This document shows, piece after piece, positions 15,442 to 22,415 of a stretch of 23,768 bases of DNA. The position numbers and the translations under genes are program-made. Source of the DNA: an uncultured Leptotrichiaceae bacterium (GTDB taxonomy: Bacteria; Fusobacteriota; Fusobacteriia; Fusobacteriales; Leptotrichiaceae). The notes beneath the pieces were generated by a model. That model worked only from the letters and a program-made list of their open reading frames with translations, made no database searches and was not told the DNA's origin. The stretch spans positions 1-23,768 of the forward strand of contig CALHVR010000061.1 in assembly GCA_938037005.1 (NCBI GenBank). The letters are read 5' to 3'. Position 1 is the stretch's first letter. Each line of letters begins with the position of its first letter.

Positions 15442-15834
15442 ATGAATAAAAAAATAGTATGGGGAATAGTTTTAATTATAATGGGGTTATTTTATACACT
15501 ACAACAATATATTCCTGAATCAATTTTAAAATATATTTTTAATTATCAAGTAATAATATTAATAATTGGATTATGGAATTTTGTCGAAAAAAAACAAACT
15601 TTAGGAACTGTATTAACAGTTTTAGCTTTATATTTATATTTGAGAGAATTTTTCAATGAATATCTTGAATTATCATTGCCGATTATAATTTTATCAGGTG
15701 GAGTAATAGTTTTATTATTAGGTATTTTAGACAAAAGAAAAATATCGAAAAAAGAATTTGAAAGACCATCGTTTATTTTTAAAAGTACAAAAAAATCAGA
15801 AGATAAAGTGGAAGATGCTGAAGAAGTAAAATAA
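15442..15834 (+). CDS. Small four-helix membrane protein (DUF5668/LiaI-LiaF TM-like)
   Basis: The 130-residue protein has four predicted membrane segments (about 4-21, 33-48, 53-68, 76-95) and a charged cytoplasmic tail rich in Lys and Glu (97-130). The start MNKKIVWGIVLIIMGLFYTL and the repeating GxxLIxxGxW/ILxG pattern look like the LiaF transmembrane domain family (DUF5668), often linked to envelope stress proteins. There is no LiaF C-terminal domain, and no liaRS genes are nearby. It lies between fabH and fabD with 43- and 19-base gaps and is almost certainly cotranscribed with them, which is not a standard arrangement. Function unknown. Confidence 0.75.
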   Translation: MNKKIVWGIVLIIMGLFYTLQQYIPESILKYIFNYQVIILIIGLWNFVEKKQTLGTVLTVLALYLYLREFFNEYLELSLPIIILSGGVIVLLLGILDKRKISKKEFERPSFIFKSTKKSEDKVEDAEEVK

Positions 15835-15853
15835 ATAAAAATTAGGAGGAAAC

Positions 15854-16765
15854 ATGTCAAAAATAGCTTTTGTATTTCCCGGTCAAGGAACTCAATATGC
15901 AGAAATGGGTAAAAAATTATATGAATCAGTAGACGAACAAGATAAAAAAATAATTGATGAAATATTTGATGGAATTGAAGATAAAACAGTTAAAGAAATT
16001 TTATTTAACGGAACTGACGAAGAATTGAAAAATACAAAATATGCGCAACCGGGAATAGCATTATTATCAATTATGTTAACTAAAATATTAAAAAGTAAAG
16101 GAATAAATCCAGATTTTGTTGCCGGTCATAGCTTAGGAGAGTATAGTTCGTTGTATGCAGTAGGAGTTTTGAGTGAAAAAGAGACATTAAGATTAATTGC
16201 TCAAAGAGGAAAAATAATGAGTGAAGCAAACGTGGAAGGTTCAATGGCAGCTATTTTAGGACTTAGTGCGGAAGAAGTTGAAAAAATAGCAGCAGAAATT
16301 GAAGGTATTGTAGAAGCAGTAAATTATAATGAACCAAAACAAACTGTTATAGCAGGAGAAAAAGAAGCAATTACACAAAGTTTAGATTTATTTAAAGAAA
16401 AAGGAGCTAGAAGAGCTTTACCTCTAGCAGTGTCAGGACCTTTTCATTCATCATTAATGAAACCTGTTGCGAATATTTTGAAAGTAGAATTTGAAAAATA
16501 TGATTGGAAAGAAGCGAATGTTCCTTTAATAGCTAATACAACAGCGACAGAAATTATTACAGTTGAAAATATCCAAAATGAATTATATAAACAAACATTT
16601 GGACCAGTAAAATGGGTGGATACAATAAATAAACTTGTTGAAAATGGTGTTACTAAAATATATGAAATTGGACCAGGAAAAGTTTTAGCTGGATTAATAA
16701 AAAAAATAAATAAAGAAATTGAAGTAATTAATATTGAAACTGTAAAAGATATAGAAGAATTATAG
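15854..16765 (+). CDS. fabD: Malonyl-CoA:ACP transacylase
   Basis: FabD moves malonyl groups from CoA to ACP, supplying the extender for FabH and the elongation synthases. The 303-residue product has FVFPGQGTQYAEMG (6-19), the nucleophile Ser93 in VAGHSLGEYSSL, Arg118 in LIAQRGKIM, His198 in SGPFHSSLM, and IYEIGPGKVLAGLIKKI near the C-terminus. All expected catalytic residues are present. RBS TTAGGAGGAAA precedes the ATG. It ends its unit: a terminator and the acpP promoter follow. Confidence 0.97.
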   Translation: MSKIAFVFPGQGTQYAEMGKKLYESVDEQDKKIIDEIFDGIEDKTVKEILFNGTDEELKNTKYAQPGIALLSIMLTKILKSKGINPDFVAGHSLGEYSSLYAVGVLSEKETLRLIAQRGKIMSEANVEGSMAAILGLSAEEVEKIAAEIEGIVEAVNYNEPKQTVIAGEKEAITQSLDLFKEKGARRALPLAVSGPFHSSLMKPVANILKVEFEKYDWKEANVPLIANTTATEIITVENIQNELYKQTFGPVKWVDTINKLVENGVTKIYEIGPGKVLAGLIKKINKEIEVINIETVKDIEEL

Positions 16766-16784
16766 AAAAAATAGCTGTAAAAAA

Positions 16785-16828
16785 AAGTAAAAGTATTTTA
16801 AAAATATTTGCATTTTTACTTATTTTTT
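16785..16828 (+). terminator. Terminator after fabD
   Basis: AAGTAAAA (16785-16792) pairs with TTTTACTT (16814-16821), with weaker pairing inside, and ATTTTTT follows. The 3' arm overlaps the acpP promoter. Confidence 0.65.
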
Positions 16829-16836
16829 GATATAAT
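16808..16836 (+). promoter_or_regulatory. Promoter for acpP
   Basis: TTGCAT (16808-16813), 17 bp, TATAAT (16831-16836), with TGA before the -10 giving an extended form. It lies about 40 bases upstream of the acpP ATG and gives acpP its own transcription. Confidence 0.8.
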
Positions 16837-16876
16837 GGGCTAGAATTTTACTAAAATAAATATGGAGGTGGCTTAA

Positions 16877-17095
16877 ATGCTAGATAAAATAAAAGCTATA
16901 GTAGCAGAACAATTAGGAGTAGATGAGGATCAAGTAACTGCAGATGCATCATTCGTTGATGATTTAGGAGCAGATTCATTAGATACAGTTGAATTAATTA
17001 TGGCTTTTGAGGAAGAGTTTGAAGTAGAGATACCTGATGAAGAAGCACAAAAAATTAAAACAGTTCAAGATGTAATAGATTATATTCAAGGATAG
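16877..17095 (+). CDS. acpP: Acyl carrier protein
   Basis: A 72-residue acidic protein with the carrier-protein motif DDLGADSLDTVELIM, in which Ser34 would receive the 4'-phosphopantetheine arm. It carries growing acyl chains in type II fatty-acid synthesis and would be the substrate of FabD and FabH upstream. RBS TGGAGGTGG precedes the ATG. It stands alone between its own promoter and a strong terminator, fitting the high level of ACP that cells need. The family usually has 75-80 residues, so this one is slightly short but complete. Confidence 0.97.
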   Translation: MLDKIKAIVAEQLGVDEDQVTADASFVDDLGADSLDTVELIMAFEEEFEVEIPDEEAQKIKTVQDVIDYIQG

Positions 17096-17106
17096 TAAAA
17101 ATATAG

Positions 17107-17136
17107 AAGTCTAGTTTCAAACTAGACTTTTTCTTT
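17107..17136 (+). terminator. Rho-independent terminator after acpP
   Basis: AAGTCTAGTTT (17107-17117) and AAACTAGACTT (17119-17129) are perfect complements around one base, so about 8-9 bp form with a small loop. TTTTCTTT follows. Confidence 0.88.
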
Positions 17137-17222
17137 ATGGAATAAAATTTAAAAGTGAAAATAATATACATAATAATGAATTAAAAAAATTCGTATAGAG
17201 TACTAATTAAAAAAGGAGGTTT

Positions 17223-17264
17223 ATGAATAAATACTTTATGTATTTATCATACAAAAAGGAATGA
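17223..17264 (+). CDS. Putative 13-codon leader ORF coupled to the DJ-1 gene
   Basis: ATG at 17223 follows a strong ribosome binding site AAAAGGAGGT (17211-17220), with a rather short gap. It encodes MNKYFMYLSYKKE and stops at TGA 17262-17264, which overlaps the next gene's ATG in an ATGA arrangement. The peptide has four aromatic residues. It may act only through its translation (coupling), not as a functional peptide. No homologue is claimed. Confidence 0.55.
   Translation: MNKYFMYLSYKKE
17227..17247 (+). promoter_or_regulatory. Hairpin inside the leader ORF
   Basis: ATAAATAC (17227-17234) pairs perfectly with GTATTTAT (17240-17247) around TTTAT. It lies between the strong ribosome binding site and the DJ-1 start and would be opened by ribosomes translating the leader. 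It has no T run, so it is not a terminator. Confidence 0.45.
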
Positions 17265-17809
17265 AGAAAAAAGTAGCGTTGTTTTTAGTAGATGGATTTG
17301 AGGAAATTGAAGCAATAGCACCAATTGATTTGCTGAGAAGAGCAGGAATAGAAGTAAATACAATATCTATTACAGAAAGTACATTAATTTTGAGCGCTAG
17401 AAATATAAAAATATTTGCAGAGAAAAAAATAAATGATATAAATTTTGATGACTATGATATGATAGTTTTACCAGGTGGACCTGGAACTAAAAACTACTAT
17501 AATTCACCAAAATTATTAGAAAAAATAAAAGAGTTTGGCTTAAATAAAAAAGTAGGTGCAATATGTGCAGCACCTACAGTTTTAGCTAAATTAGGGTTAC
17601 TTGAAAATAAAGAAGCTGTATGTTTTCCAGCTTGTAAAAATGAATTGATAGAAGGAAAAGCGATTCTATTTGATAGAAAAGTTAAAACTACTGGGAATAT
17701 AACAACGAGTAAGTCGGCTGGGACAGCAATAGATTTTGCTTTGGAACTTATAAAGACATTGTTAGGAGAAGAAAAGTCTAAAGAAATAAAAGAAGAAATA
17801 TTTTATTAA
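17261..17809 (+). CDS. DJ-1/PfpI (ThiJ) family protein
   Basis: The 182-residue product has the DJ-1 fold signatures: KVALFLVDGFEEIEAIAPIDLLRRAG at the N-terminus with Glu17 in the position of DJ-1 Glu18, VLPGGPGTKNYY (69-80), and the nucleophile-elbow Cys102 in VGAICAAPTVLAKLGLL. GNITTSKSAGTAIDFAL near the C-terminus is the usual GPGT-like segment. Family roles include glyoxalase or deglycase-type and oxidative-stress functions; the exact activity is unknown. Only GGA directly abuts the ATG, so its own ribosome binding site is badly placed. No alternative start exists in frame before an upstream stop at 17228-17230. Translation therefore probably depends on the overlapping 13-codon leader. 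A terminator follows. Confidence 0.92.
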   Translation: MKKKVALFLVDGFEEIEAIAPIDLLRRAGIEVNTISITESTLILSARNIKIFAEKKINDINFDDYDMIVLPGGPGTKNYYNSPKLLEKIKEFGLNKKVGAICAAPTVLAKLGLLENKEAVCFPACKNELIEGKAILFDRKVKTTGNITTSKSAGTAIDFALELIKTLLGEEKSKEIKEEIFY

Positions 17810-17861
17810 TTAATATTACATATTTTTAATTTATACAAATATATAAAAAATATATATAACA

Positions 17862-17897
17862 AGAAAGAACACAAGATAAAGTGTTCTTTTTTATTTT
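17862..17897 (+). terminator. Rho-independent terminator after the DJ-1 gene
   Basis: AAAGAACAC (17864-17872) pairs with GTGTTCTTT (17881-17889) with an 8-base loop, followed by TTT and an AT-rich tail. Confidence 0.85.
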
Positions 17898-17974
17898 GTA
17901 GTACAATATATTCGTATAAAAATAAAAAAAATTAATTTTCTTAGAGAAAACTTTAAGTTTGTAATAAAAATTAC

Positions 17975-18003
17975 TTGAAAAAAAAGTGAAATAAGGGTAT
18001 TAT
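17975..18003 (+). promoter_or_regulatory. Promoter for mraZ-rsmH-ftsL
   Basis: TTGAAA (17975-17980), exactly 17 bp, TATTAT (17998-18003). Transcription would begin around 18010, inside the GTGG repeat array. Confidence 0.75.
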
Positions 18004-18006
18004 ATT

Positions 18007-18041
18007 AGTGGTAAAAAGTGGAAAAAAGTGGCGAAATGTGG
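18007..18041 (+). promoter_or_regulatory. Four GTGG direct repeats, predicted MraZ operator
   Basis: GTGG occurs at 18008, 18018, 18028 and 18038, a perfect 10-bp period. The units read AGTGGT, AGTGGA, AGTGGC and TGTGGA with A-rich spacers. MraZ proteins in E. coli and Mycoplasma bind tandem GTG-containing boxes with about one-helical-turn spacing at the mraZ promoter. The array begins 4 bases after the -10 and covers the start site, so bound MraZ would block transcription. Confidence 0.85.
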
Positions 18042-18069
18042 AATTGATAAAATGAAAGGAGGTATATCT

Positions 18070-18501
18070 ATGTTTATGGGTGAATTTTCTTGTAAAGTAG
18101 ACAATAAAGGAAGATTTATGTTGCCGGTAAAATTTAGAGAAGAATTGGCAAATATTGAAATTGTTATTACAAGAGGATTTGAGAATAGTATTTCATTGTA
18201 TCCTGTATCTACTTGGGAAGAAGAAATAATAGAGAAACAAATAAAAAAATTGAAAACAACAAATAAAAATCATAGAGCATACCAAAGATTTATATTATCA
18301 GCAGCCACAAAATTAAATTTAGATTCACAAGGAAGATTAAATATACCAGCATCTTTAATAGAGCATGCAAATATTGATAAAAATATAATTGTAATGGGAA
18401 GTATTGATCATATTGAAATTTGGTCAGAAGAAAATTGGAAAAAATATATTGAAAATACAAGTAATGAAATTGAAGATTTAGTAGATGAAATAGAATTTTA
18501 G
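18070..18501 (+). CDS. mraZ: Transcriptional regulator MraZ
   Basis: A 143-residue MraZ with the two AbrB-like halves: GEFSCKVDNKGRFMLPVKFREEL near the N-terminus and AATKLNLDSQGRLNIPASL in the second half. Both keep the DxxGRxxxP loop that contacts DNA. MraZ is a ring-forming DNA-binding protein that represses (or in Mycoplasma activates) the division and cell-wall (dcw) operon. The ATG at 18070 is chosen because AAAGGAGGT (18055-18063) is at ideal distance. A GTG frame opening at 18028 lies within the operator array and is rejected. It is first of three genes and is followed by rsmH after 25 bases. Confidence 0.96.
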   Translation: MFMGEFSCKVDNKGRFMLPVKFREELANIEIVITRGFENSISLYPVSTWEEEIIEKQIKKLKTTNKNHRAYQRFILSAATKLNLDSQGRLNIPASLIEHANIDKNIIVMGSIDHIEIWSEENWKKYIENTSNEIEDLVDEIEF

Positions 18502-18526
18502 TAATTAGAAAAGGTAGGAAAGTATA

Positions 18527-19462
18527 ATGAACAATCAAGAATATCATAAACCAGTCTTATATAACGAAACGATAGAAAATATAATAGATAAAAGACCTTT
18601 AATTTATGTAGATTGTACATTAGGTGGAGGGGGACATACAGAAGGAATTTTACAAAATTCTACTGAAGATTCTAAAGTTATAGCTATTGATCAAGATGAT
18701 CAAGCAATTAAATTTGCAAAAAAAAGATTAGAAAAATATGAGAATAAATTACAAATATTTAAAGATAATTTTAAAAATTTAGATACTGTAATTTATTTAG
18801 GTGGATATGAAAAAGTTGATAGAATACTTATGGATATTGGAGTATCTTCTACACAATTAGACGATGTTGAAAGAGGATTTTCTTATAAATATGAAGCAAA
18901 ACTTGATATGAGAATGAATAGAGATTTAAAAATTAGTGCTTGGGATGTAGTAAATAAATTTTCAGAAAAAGAAATAGCGGATATAATTTATAAATATGGT
19001 GAAGAACCAAAATCAAGGAAAATAGCAAAAAATATAGTGGAGTATAGAAAAAATAAAAATATAGATACGACGATAGAATTATCAAATATTGTAATAAAAT
19101 CAATCGGTAAAAGTATGAAAAAACATCCATCTAAAAGAACTTTTCAAGCAATAAGAATATTTGTAAATAAAGAGCTTGAAGTTTTGGAAGAAGCGATGGA
19201 TAAAGCAGTAAATCTTTTGAATGATAAAGGGAAGTTGTTAATAATAACATTTCATTCATTAGAAGATAGAATGGTAAAAGAGAAATTTAGAAATTATGAA
19301 AATCCTTGTACTTGCCCTAGTGATTTTCCTGTTTGTGCTTGTGGAAATAAAAGTTTAGGAAAAGTATTAACGAAAAAGCCTATTGTAGCTAAAGACGAGG
19401 AATTAAATGAAAATAATAGAGCACATTCAGCGAAATTAAGAATTTTTGAAAGGAGATATTAA
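18527..19462 (+). CDS. rsmH: 16S rRNA (cytosine-1402-N4)-methyltransferase
   Basis: RsmH (MraW) methylates N4 of C1402 in the ribosomal P site using SAM. The 311-residue product has HKPVLYNETI at the start, the SAM motif DCTLGGGGHTEGIL (29-42), VSSTQLDDVERGFSY with the following LDMRMN, the KRTFQAIRIFVNKELE segment, and LLIITFHSLEDRMVK. The C-terminal PCTCPSDFPVCACG cluster is typical. RBS AAGGTAGGAAAG precedes the ATG. Its place directly after mraZ is the conserved order at the head of division clusters. Confidence 0.97.
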   Translation: MNNQEYHKPVLYNETIENIIDKRPLIYVDCTLGGGGHTEGILQNSTEDSKVIAIDQDDQAIKFAKKRLEKYENKLQIFKDNFKNLDTVIYLGGYEKVDRILMDIGVSSTQLDDVERGFSYKYEAKLDMRMNRDLKISAWDVVNKFSEKEIADIIYKYGEEPKSRKIAKNIVEYRKNKNIDTTIELSNIVIKSIGKSMKKHPSKRTFQAIRIFVNKELEVLEEAMDKAVNLLNDKGKLLIITFHSLEDRMVKEKFRNYENPCTCPSDFPVCACGNKSLGKVLTKKPIVAKDEELNENNRAHSAKLRIFERRY

Positions 19463-19465
19463 AGT

Positions 19466-19963
19466 ATGGAAGCTAGAAATATGATACAAAAAAGAAAGTT
19501 ACAAATGATGGAAATACCGAAAGTAAAGACAATAAAGCAATATGATAACTTTTATAATGGAAATACAATAATAGCTCCAAGTAGAAGAGTAGTAATTCCT
19601 AACACAAAAACAAATAGAAAAAAACAAGGAGTAAAGCAAACAAAGACTTACGGAAATATACGAGTAAAATATGAAAGAAAAGTAAAAGGAGCTAATATGA
19701 AAAAAGTAGGAACAGCATTTTTTATGATATCTATTTTATTGGTATTAATGATATTTCAAATGTGGTTAAGTTACGGAGTTTCAAAATCGGGAGATGAAAA
19801 AAGGAAATTAGATGAAAATTTAAAAGAATTAAAATTAGAAGTAGAAGGTTTAGAAAATAAATATATTTCAAATTTTGATTTGAAGCAAGTAGAAAATATG
19901 TCACGTGATATGGGATTTGTTCCAAATGATAATATTGAGTATGTAAAAGTTAATTCAAAATAA
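19466..19963 (+). CDS. ftsL: FtsL-like division membrane protein
   Basis: The 165-residue product has a basic cytoplasmic region (1-80), one membrane segment (about 81-103, VGTAFFMISILLVLMIFQMWL), then a coiled coil (107-134) and a short C-terminus MSRDMGFVPNDNIEYVKV. That ending resembles the FtsL pattern in which a short helix is followed by GM/GF-x-P-x-x-I-x-Y. FtsL bridges FtsB and FtsQ in the divisome. Primary sequence is poorly conserved in this family, so position after mraZ-rsmH carries much of the call. It is longer than usual because of the N-terminal tail. RBS AAAGGAGA (19449-19456) fits the ATG. A second in-frame ATG at 19697 has its own excellent site (next entry). A terminator follows, ending the cluster. 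Confidence 0.8.
   Translation: MEARNMIQKRKLQMMEIPKVKTIKQYDNFYNGNTIIAPSRRVVIPNTKTNRKKQGVKQTKTYGNIRVKYERKVKGANMKKVGTAFFMISILLVLMIFQMWLSYGVSKSGDEKRKLDENLKELKLEVEGLENKYISNFDLKQVENMSRDMGFVPNDNIEYVKVNSK
19684..19699 (+). promoter_or_regulatory. Possible internal translation start in ftsL
   Basis: AAAAGGAG (19684-19691) lies 5 bases before an in-frame ATG (19697-19699) at codon 78. Initiation here would give an 88-residue protein that starts right before the membrane segment and has the typical core FtsL layout. Lys-Gly codons (AAA GGA) produce such sites by chance, so this is only a candidate. Confidence 0.4.
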
Positions 19964-19973
19964 AGTAAAGAGG

Positions 19974-19997
19974 TGTACTAGATTTAGTACATTTTTT
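19974..19997 (+). terminator. Rho-independent terminator ending the mraZ cluster
   Basis: TGTACTA (19974-19980) pairs with TAGTACA (19985-19991) with a GATT loop and is followed by six T. It separates ftsL from the V-ATPase genes. Confidence 0.85.
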
Positions 19998-20069
19998 ATT
20001 ACAAAATAATAATATATTGGTTTGTTTATAAATATTTTTATAAAAAAGTAGAAAATATAATAAAAAATA

Positions 20070-20078
20070 TGATATAAT
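20070..20078 (+). promoter_or_regulatory. Extended -10 promoter for the ntp operon
   Basis: TGATATAAT (TGnTATAAT) at 20070-20078 lies about 34 bases upstream of ntpF. Another TATAAT is at 20056-20061. No strong -35 is present, so the TG extension probably matters. Confidence 0.6.
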
Positions 20079-20111
20079 GAAGCATAAATCAATAAAAAAG
20101 GAGGTACAATC

Positions 20112-20426
20112 TTGGCAAAAGAAATGTTGAAAAAAATACAAAATGTAGAAGTAGAAGCTAATGAGTTGATTTCAAAATCTATTGAAACTACTAACCAGTT
20201 GGCACGAGAAAATGAAATTAAGATAAAAAAAGATGGCGAAAAAATATTGAGTGAAACAAGAAAACAGTTACAAGATGAGTATGATGAAGCTGTAAAAAAA
20301 GCCAATGAAATTGCAAATGATCTCCTTGCTAAAGAAAGAGAGTTTATAGCATCTAATATATTAAATATTGATGAAAATAAAATTGATGAAATAGCAAGTA
20401 TATTAAAAGAGAGGATTGTGGAATAA
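20112..20426 (+). CDS. ntpF: V-type ATPase peripheral stalk subunit (NtpF/G type)
   Basis: A 104-residue, highly charged, almost wholly helical protein with heptad-like repeats, as expected for the subunit that pairs with NtpE to form the V-ATPase peripheral stalk. The start is a TTG: AAGGAGGT (20098-20105) is at the right distance from 20112, whereas the first ATG at 20124 would be 18 bases away. The stop overlaps ntpI by one base (TAATG). Identity rests on size, coiled-coil character and first place in an F-I-K-E-C order identical to E. hirae ntp. Confidence 0.85.
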   Translation: MAKEMLKKIQNVEVEANELISKSIETTNQLARENEIKIKKDGEKILSETRKQLQDEYDEAVKKANEIANDLLAKEREFIASNILNIDENKIDEIASILKERIVE

Positions 20427-22375
20427 TGGCAATAGTTAAAATGACAAAATTTAATTTAATTGCTTTTAAATCACAAAAATTGAAATTATTAAAAAATTTA
20501 CAAAAATTTAAAGAAGTAGATTTTATAGATATTGTTTTGGAAGAAAAAACAAATTTAACTAAAGTAGAGAACTTGGAAGAATTAACGAGAGTAGATGAAA
20601 GAATTACAAGTGTTAAAAATGCAATTGATTTGTTAAGAAAATATAATGCAGTGGATAAAAGTTTAAAAGCAATGATTAAAGGAAATGATAATTATACTTA
20701 TGAAGAGTTATCAAAAAAAGTAATTTTAGAGTATGATTGGAAGAAAATTTGTGAAGAATTAAGAATATTATCAAATAAATATTTAGAAATAAAAACACAA
20801 ATTACAAAAAGATACAATGAAATAGATGAACTGTCAATTTGGAATAAATTGGATGTAAATCCACAAGAATTGAAAAAATTGAAAAAGGTTACGAGCTATT
20901 TGGGAACTATTCCGATAAAATTAAAAAATAATTTTATTGAAAGTATTTCTAAATTATCTTATACATATTATGAAGAATTAAAAATAACAAAAGATGAAAT
21001 TTATTATCTAATTCTTTCGTATAATTCAGCAGAAGAAAATGAAAAAATATTAGAAATATTAAAAGCAAATAGTTTTTCATTGAATAATTTAGAATTAAAT
21101 GAAGTTCCAAAGGAAAGAATAGAAATTTTAAAAGAAGAAATCTCAGAGCTAAAAGCTGAAAAGAGAGTAATAAAAGAAGAGATAAAAGTTTATAAAAATG
21201 AAGTCAAAGATTTGGAAGCAGTTTATGATTATTTAATTAATAGAAAATTGAGAATTGAAACTATAGAAAAATTAGTTCAGACAGATAAAGTTTTTGGAAT
21301 AGAAGGTTGGATACCGACAATAAAAGTTAAAGAATTTGAAGAAAAAATAAAAGAAATTGTTGGAGAAGATTATTATTTAGAAATGGAAGAAGCAGAACGA
21401 GATGACGAAAAAGTACCGATAAAATTAAAAAATGGAGTATTAGCTTCAGCATTTGAAAGTTTAACGGCAATGTATGCTTATCCAAAATATAACGAAGTGG
21501 ATCCAACGCCGTTCATTGCACCGTTTTACATAATATTCTTTGGAATGATGGGAGCAGATGCCGGATACGGAGCAGTTTTATTATTGGCAACTTGGTTTAT
21601 ATTAAAATTTGCAAATTTGAATAAGAAAACGAAATTATTTATACAATTCTTTTTCTATTTAAGTTTTTCAGTTATAATTTGGGGAATTTTATATGGATCG
21701 TATTTTGGGTTATCAATTCCAGGACTTTGGAAAATGATAGATCCAGCAACAGAATATAATAAACTTTTAATAGGATCTGTATTATTTGGAATAGTTCACA
21801 TATATTTTGGTCTAGGATTAAAAGCTTATTTACTATTAAAAGCTAAAAAACCTTTAGATGCCATATATGATGTATTATTTTGGTATATGGCTTTATCAGG
21901 TGGAATTTTATATTTAACATTAAAAATGTTAGGACTTGGAGTAACTGTTGCAACAATTTCAGGGATTGTGTCTGTAATAGGTATGATTGGAATTGTTTTA
22001 ACAGGTGGAAGAGATGCTAAGAGTTTTGGAGCAAAATTTGGTGGTGGACTTTATAGTCTTTATGGAATTTCAAGTTATGTAGGAGATTTTGTATCGTATT
22101 CAAGACTTATGGCTTTAGGACTTTCGGGTGGATTTATTGCTCAAGCAATTAACATGATTATTGGAATGATAAGTGGTTCATGGATAGGATTGATGTTTGT
22201 ACCGTTTATTTTCATAGGAGGACATTTTTTTAATATGTTTTTAACATTTTTAGGCGGATATGTCCATACATCAAGACTTATGTATGTTGAGTTTTTCGGG
22301 AAATTTTATGAAGGTGGAGGACGTCCATTCAAAGACTTTAGAGAAGAAAGTAAATATATTAATTTAGAAGATTAA
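20426..22375 (+). CDS. ntpI: V-type ATPase membrane subunit a (NtpI)
   Basis: The 649-residue protein forms the stator half-channel for the ion. Residues 1-330 are a soluble arm with long coiled-coil stretches (about 225-285). Residues 355-625 hold about seven to eight membrane helices. DPTPFIAPFYIIFFGMMGADAGYG (359-382) is the family signature at the first helix. The essential Arg is expected at R560 in VSYSRLMALGL, with R617 in HTSRLMYVEFFGKFYEGGGRPF. Length is close to the usual 640-660. It starts on the last base of the ntpF stop, so the two are translationally coupled. Confidence 0.95.
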   Translation: MAIVKMTKFNLIAFKSQKLKLLKNLQKFKEVDFIDIVLEEKTNLTKVENLEELTRVDERITSVKNAIDLLRKYNAVDKSLKAMIKGNDNYTYEELSKKVILEYDWKKICEELRILSNKYLEIKTQITKRYNEIDELSIWNKLDVNPQELKKLKKVTSYLGTIPIKLKNNFIESISKLSYTYYEELKITKDEIYYLILSYNSAEENEKILEILKANSFSLNNLELNEVPKERIEILKEEISELKAEKRVIKEEIKVYKNEVKDLEAVYDYLINRKLRIETIEKLVQTDKVFGIEGWIPTIKVKEFEEKIKEIVGEDYYLEMEEAERDDEKVPIKLKNGVLASAFESLTAMYAYPKYNEVDPTPFIAPFYIIFFGMMGADAGYGAVLLLATWFILKFANLNKKTKLFIQFFFYLSFSVIIWGILYGSYFGLSIPGLWKMIDPATEYNKLLIGSVLFGIVHIYFGLGLKAYLLLKAKKPLDAIYDVLFWYMALSGGILYLTLKMLGLGVTVATISGIVSVIGMIGIVLTGGRDAKSFGAKFGGGLYSLYGISSYVGDFVSYSRLMALGLSGGFIAQAINMIIGMISGSWIGLMFVPFIFIGGHFFNMFLTFLGGYVHTSRLMYVEFFGKFYEGGGRPFKDFREESKYINLED

Positions 22376-22415
22376 AAAATAAAAATAAAAAAGATAAAAT
22401 TAGGAGGAAAATAAA

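Noticed and set aside
17820..17861. Alternating AT stretch after the DJ-1 gene
   Set aside because: Simple AT-rich sequence before a terminator; no iteron pattern or coding potential to suggest an origin.
18028..18069. Upstream GTG start extending MraZ by 14 residues
   Set aside because: The extension would be translated from the operator repeats. The ATG at 18070 has an ideal ribosome binding site and gives the standard MraZ N-terminus.
7503..19997. TGTACT/AGTACA core shared by the terminators after asnA and ftsL
   Set aside because: Both are ordinary terminator stems; a shared 6-mer in palindromic DNA is not evidence for a mobile or regulatory repeat.
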